From Novosphingobium percolationis (GTDB lineage Bacteria > Pseudomonadota > Alphaproteobacteria > Sphingomonadales > Sphingomonadaceae): 64,000 nucleotides of DNA. A program made the position numbers and the translations under genes. The notes beneath the pieces were generated by a model. The model did not search any database. It was not told where the DNA came from and was given only the letters and a program-made list of their open reading frames with translations. Below, piece after piece: positions 61,094 to 64,000 of the stretch. The stretch covers positions 62,001 to 126,000 of the forward strand of contig NZ_JAILYM010000005.1 of NCBI RefSeq assembly GCF_020179425.1, in the 5' to 3' direction. How positions within the stretch are numbered: position 1 is the stretch's first letter; each line of letters starts with the position of its first letter.

Positions 61094-62254
61094 ATGAGCC
61101 GGGCCATGTCCGCGCTCTCCGGTCTTTCCGATCCCGCCGCCCTGTTCGATCTGCCCAAGCCTGCATCGGCCAGCCGCATCGTCGTCGCCATGTCGGGCGG
61201 CGTCGACAGCTCCGTCGTGGCAGGGCTTGCCGCCGCCAGCGGGGCCGAAGTGATCGGCGTGACGCTGCAACTCTACGATTATGGCGCGGCCACCGGGCGC
61301 AAGGGCGCGTGCTGCGCGGGCGACGACATCCGCGATGCGCGCGCCGTGGCCGACCGCCTCGGCATCGCGCACTACGTATTCGACCACGAATCGAGCTTCC
61401 GCGAAGAGGTGGTCGAACGCTTCGCCGACGATTACCTCGCCGGGCGCACCCCCATTCCCTGCATCCGCTGCAACATGGGGCCAAAGTTCACCGACCTCTT
61501 GGCGATGGCGCGCGATCTCGGCGCCGATTGCCTCGCGACCGGCCACTACGTGCGCCGCGTGATGGGGCCTGCGGGGCCGGAACTGCACCGCGCGTTCGAT
61601 CCCGCGCGCGACCAGTCCTACTTCCTTTACGGCACCACCGACGAACAGCTGGCCTTCCTGCGCTATCCGCTGGGCGGCCTGCCCAAGCCCGAAGTGCGCC
61701 GCCTCGCCGCCGACCTCGGGCTTGCCGTCGCCGCCAAGCCCGACAGCCAGGACATCTGCTTCGTGCCCGATGGCGATTATGCCAAGATCGTGGCCAAAGT
61801 CCGGCCCGAAGGCATCGACGGGGGCGAGATCGTTCACGCCGCGACCGGCGAGGTGCTGGGCCGCCACGCGGGCGTGATCCACTACACGGTCGGGCAGCGC
61901 CGGGGTCTGGAGATCGGCGGCCAGCCCGAACCGCTTTACGTCATCGCGCTCGATGCGCCCGCGCGCCGCGTTCTGGTCGGCCCGCGCGCCATGCTGGCGG
62001 TGGGTCGCGCCACCGTCATCGAAACCAACCGCATCGGACCGTTGCCGCAGGGCCCGCTGACCGCCAAGGTGCGCTCGCTCGCCAAGCCCGTGCCGGTGGA
62101 ACTGGAAGGCCCCTTCGGCGAAGGCGCGACGACCACCTTGCGCTTCCTCCAGCCCGAATACGGCGTCGCGCCCGGGCAGGCCGCCGTGCTCTATGCGGGC
62201 GAGCGCGTGGTCGGCGGTGGCTGGATCGATTCGACCGCGCCGTGGCAGCAATAG
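61094..62254 (+). CDS. mnmA: tRNA 2-thiouridine(34) synthase MnmA
   Basis: MnmA adds sulfur to U34 of tRNAs for Lys, Glu and Gln. The 386-aa protein has the PP-loop [12 protein letters not shown] (about residues 36-47) that activates uridine with ATP. The thiolation Cys pair lies in [12 protein letters not shown] (about 120-131) and [13 protein letters not shown] (about 215-227). GHYVRRVMG near 155 and [14 protein letters not shown] near 260 belong to the tRNA-binding domain, and the C-terminal beta-barrel ends near 386. Start codons at 61094 and 61106 are both possible. The frame extends to 60773 with no homology. It converges on the small membrane gene with a one-base gap. Confidence 0.96.
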   Translation: MSRAMSALSGLSDPAALFDLPKPASASRIVVAMSGGVDSSVVAGLAAASGAEVIGVTLQLYDYGAATGRKGACCAGDDIRDARAVADRLGIAHYVFDHESSFREEVVERFADDYLAGRTPIPCIRCNMGPKFTDLLAMARDLGADCLATGHYVRRVMGPAGPELHRAFDPARDQSYFLYGTTDEQLAFLRYPLGGLPKPEVRRLAADLGLAVAAKPDSQDICFVPDGDYAKIVAKVRPEGIDGGEIVHAATGEVLGRHAGVIHYTVGQRRGLEIGGQPEPLYVIALDAPARRVLVGPRAMLAVGRATVIETNRIGPLPQGPLTAKVRSLAKPVPVELEGPFGEGATTTLRFLQPEYGVAPGQAAVLYAGERVVGGGWIDSTAPWQQ

Positions 62255-62255
62255 G

Positions 62256-62648
62256 CTACTTCCACGGCTCCAGCACGCAGCCCCATCCTTCGCGATAGGC
62301 CGCGGTCTGCCTTGCCAGCAGGGGCACGCGCGCGGTCACGCTCTTGGCCGCCGCATCCTCCGACAGGGTGACAAGGCCCATGCCCGGCTCGAAATCCCGT
62401 GTGCAATCGCCGATCGGCCGTCCCCCCACGAAGCGGCACGAACAGGCGACGCGCGCGCCATAGGCCGCGGCCGTGATGGCGGTACCGTGGACCGGCCTCC
62501 AGAACAGCGCCAGCGGCGCGGCGATCAGCGCCACCACCAGCAGCGCTAGCCGCCAGCGCCAGCGGCGGGCAGGCGGCGGGGCATAAGGGCCGCCCGGCTG
62601 GTCGGGTGCACCAATCGGCGCAGTTGTGGGTGAAGCGGTTTCGACCAT
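62256..62648 (-). CDS. Small single-helix membrane protein with Cys motif, unknown
   Basis: The 130-aa product has a proline-rich start, one membrane helix (about residues 33-50, LALLVVALIAAPLALFW) and a periplasmic part. That part carries four Cys in the order ARVACSCRFVGGRPIGDC and WGCVLEPW, and reads DFEPGMGLVTLSEDAAAKSVTARVPLLARQTA between. The same ACSCRF...GRP..DC arrangement appears in sphingomonad proteins that I recall next to serine hydrolases, and here a serine hydrolase gene starts 38 bases away on the other strand. The function is unknown. A redox or metal role is only suggested by the Cys. Confidence 0.72.
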   Translation of the reverse strand: MVETASPTTAPIGAPDQPGGPYAPPPARRWRWRLALLVVALIAAPLALFWRPVHGTAITAAAYGARVACSCRFVGGRPIGDCTRDFEPGMGLVTLSEDAAAKSVTARVPLLARQTAAYREGWGCVLEPWK

Positions 62649-62686
62649 TGCCTTGGGCTTGCGGACGGGGAAGAAGGGCGGCGCTC

Positions 62687-63811
62687 ATGCCCCGCCTGCC
62701 GCTCTCCCTTATCGCCCCGCTTGCGCTGGTGCCAGCCCTTGCCGCCTGCTCGGCTGCGGACAAAGGGCCGGCTCCGCTCGCGCCCGAGGCGCTGGCGGCC
62801 GTGGCCGAGAACCCCGACGCCCCGCGCGAAAAGCTGGCGCGCGCGGTGGATGCGCTGTTTTCGGACGAGGCTGCGGGCGAAACGCGGGCGGTGATCGTGA
62901 TGCACGAAGGCCGCATCGTCGCCGAACGCTATGCGCCCGGCTATCACGAGAACACCCGCTTCGTGTCGTGGTCGATGGCCAAGACCGTGACCGGCGTGAT
63001 GATCGGGATGCTCGTGTCCGACGGGCGGCTGCGCCTCAACGAATCCGCGCCCGTGCCGCAATGGCAGCGCCCCGGCGATCCGCGTGGCGAGATCACGCTC
63101 AAGCAGTTGCTCCAGATGCGTTCGGGCCTGCGCCATGTCGAAGCGGGCGATCCGCCTTACGAATCCGACGAAGTACGGATGCTGTTTCTCGACGGGCGCG
63201 ATGATATGGCGCGCTACGCCGAAGACCAGCCGCTGGCGCATGAACCGGGCTCCACCTTCCAGTATTCGACCGCGACCAGCGTGATTCTCGCCGATCTGGC
63301 CGCGCGCGTGCTGTCCCCGCAGCAGGACCCGGAAGGCCGCCGTCATGCGGTGGCGGACTATTTGCGCACCCGCCTGTTCGAGCCGGTGGGGCTGCGCTCG
63401 ATGCTGCCCGAATTCGATGCCGCGGGCACGCTCGTCGGCGGCAGCCTGATCCACGCAACCGCGCGGGACTGGGCGACGTTTGGCGAATTCCTGCGCAACA
63501 AGGGCGCGGTCAGGGGGGCGCAGATCATTCCGCGCCAGTGGATCGAGTTCATGGCGCGGCCTTCCCCGCGCGAGGCCGAATATGGCGCGCAGTTGTGGCT
63601 CAACCGCACGCCGACGCAGGGCAGGCCTTCGCTGTTCCCGACACGCGGCCCGCGCGACCTGTTCGCGGCGGAAGGCCACCTCGGGCAGTACGTGCTGGTC
63701 AGCCCCAGCCGCCGCCTGGTGGTGGTAAGGCTCGGAAAAACCGAAGATTCGAAGCTACGCCCGGTGGTCGACCGGCTCGCCGACGTGGTCGCGCTCTACG
63801 GCGCGCGCTGA
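62687..63811 (+). CDS. Lipoprotein serine hydrolase (beta-lactamase-like)
   Basis: The 374-aa precursor begins MPRLPLSLIAPLALVPALAACSA, with lipobox LAAC (Cys21), so it is a lipoprotein anchored on the outside of a membrane. The active site has Ser96-Met-Ala-Lys99 (SWSMAKT) as nucleophile and base and Tyr193-Ser-Thr (FQYSTATS). A C-terminal GHLGQYVLVSP segment replaces the KTG-type motif. The general plan is that of class C beta-lactamases, carboxypeptidases and 6-aminohexanoate-dimer hydrolases; it may be an esterase or peptidase, and resistance is not implied. AAGGGCGG lies about 8 bases before the ATG at 62687. Divergent from the small Cys membrane protein. Confidence 0.88.
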   Translation: MPRLPLSLIAPLALVPALAACSAADKGPAPLAPEALAAVAENPDAPREKLARAVDALFSDEAAGETRAVIVMHEGRIVAERYAPGYHENTRFVSWSMAKTVTGVMIGMLVSDGRLRLNESAPVPQWQRPGDPRGEITLKQLLQMRSGLRHVEAGDPPYESDEVRMLFLDGRDDMARYAEDQPLAHEPGSTFQYSTATSVILADLAARVLSPQQDPEGRRHAVADYLRTRLFEPVGLRSMLPEFDAAGTLVGGSLIHATARDWATFGEFLRNKGAVRGAQIIPRQWIEFMARPSPREAEYGAQLWLNRTPTQGRPSLFPTRGPRDLFAAEGHLGQYVLVSPSRRLVVVRLGKTEDSKLRPVVDRLADVVALYGAR

Positions 63812-63860
63812 ACGGCACCCAAAGCGACCTGAACGACACCTAGACCGGTCTGCAGGCCCC

Positions 63861-64000
63861 TCAGGCCACGCCGGGCGAGCCTTGCGCCAGCGTGGCCGGG
63901 CTTTCGCCGTTGGGACCGGGCGCGAGCAGGTCCTGCGCGCCCATCGGCTGTTCGTCGACCAGCCCTTCCGGATCGGGATGGATCAGCACCTCGACGCCGG
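63861..64000 (-). CDS. 3' end of a probable cation diffusion facilitator gene
   Basis: On the minus strand the last about 45 codons of a gene that continues beyond the right edge read GVEVLIHPDPEGLVDEQ, then a Gly/Pro/Ala tail ending GSPGVA and TGA at 63861-63863. The VLIHPDPEGL ending is typical of FieF/CDF divalent-metal exporters (compare VIIHQDP in FieF). The membrane part is outside the window, so the family call rests only on this tail. Confidence 0.6.
   Translation of the reverse strand, partial: GVEVLIHPDPEGLVDEQPMGAQDLLAPGPNGESPATLAQGSPGVA

Overview
The window looks like core chromosome of a high-GC alphaproteobacterium of the Sphingomonadaceae, most like Novosphingobium or a close relative. 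The evidence is the PccR-type regulator beside propionyl-CoA carboxylase genes, a SciP/DUF1153 cell-cycle protein, a TorF-type porin, two ExbD paralogues in a TonB cluster, a CIRCE-controlled groESL operon and many GTG starts. I see no rRNA or tRNA genes, insertion sequence, prophage, integrase or CRISPR array. The assignment rests on gene content, not on a database search.

Layout. 1-2786 is the 3' part of a secreted RTX calcium-binding protein cut by the window edge. 3023-5110 is sucCD. 5171-14230 is the methylmalonyl-CoA pathway: pccR (minus), then pccB, a thiolase, mce, methylmalonyl-CoA mutase and pccA (all plus). 14363-16041 is etfBA. These blocks work together: propionyl-CoA is carboxylated, epimerised and rearranged to succinyl-CoA, which SucCD converts to succinate with formation of a nucleoside triphosphate, while EtfAB takes electrons from acyl-CoA dehydrogenases. 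16149-21711 is mixed: GNAT, isoaspartyl peptidase, a small secreted protein, a BON protein and a ligase-associated DEXH helicase. 21783-24449 is tonB-exbB-exbD-exbD. 24808-31666 holds a secreted protein, homoserine dehydrogenase, a secreted Cys protein, GlpX, a serine hydrolase and a chemotaxis receptor.

31856-41959 is the transcription/translation block. rpoBC runs on the minus strand and rplJL on the plus strand, with back-to-back promoters in a 561-bp gap. The usual arrangement is one collinear rplKAJL-rpoBC unit. 42040-49806 holds an RMD1-family protein, an MFS transporter, a porin, an aldehyde dehydrogenase with a GAF-Fis regulator, a lipoprotein cytochrome c and a MATE transporter. 49902-51955 is CIRCE-groESL. 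52057-59959 is a hybrid histidine kinase and, on the minus strand, an RND adaptor-pump-DUF445-GNAT chain whose last three genes overlap by 4 bases. 60284-64000 has sciP coupled to an uncharacterised small gene, mnmA, a small membrane protein, a lipoprotein serine hydrolase and the end of a probable cation efflux gene.

I did not find an obviously new multi-gene system. The most useful leads are the TTTGCAAA operator cluster between pccR and pccB, the palindrome before etfBA, the divergent rpoBC/rplJL arrangement, the unknown gene overlapping sciP, and a GAF-Fis regulator that lacks the AAA+ domain.
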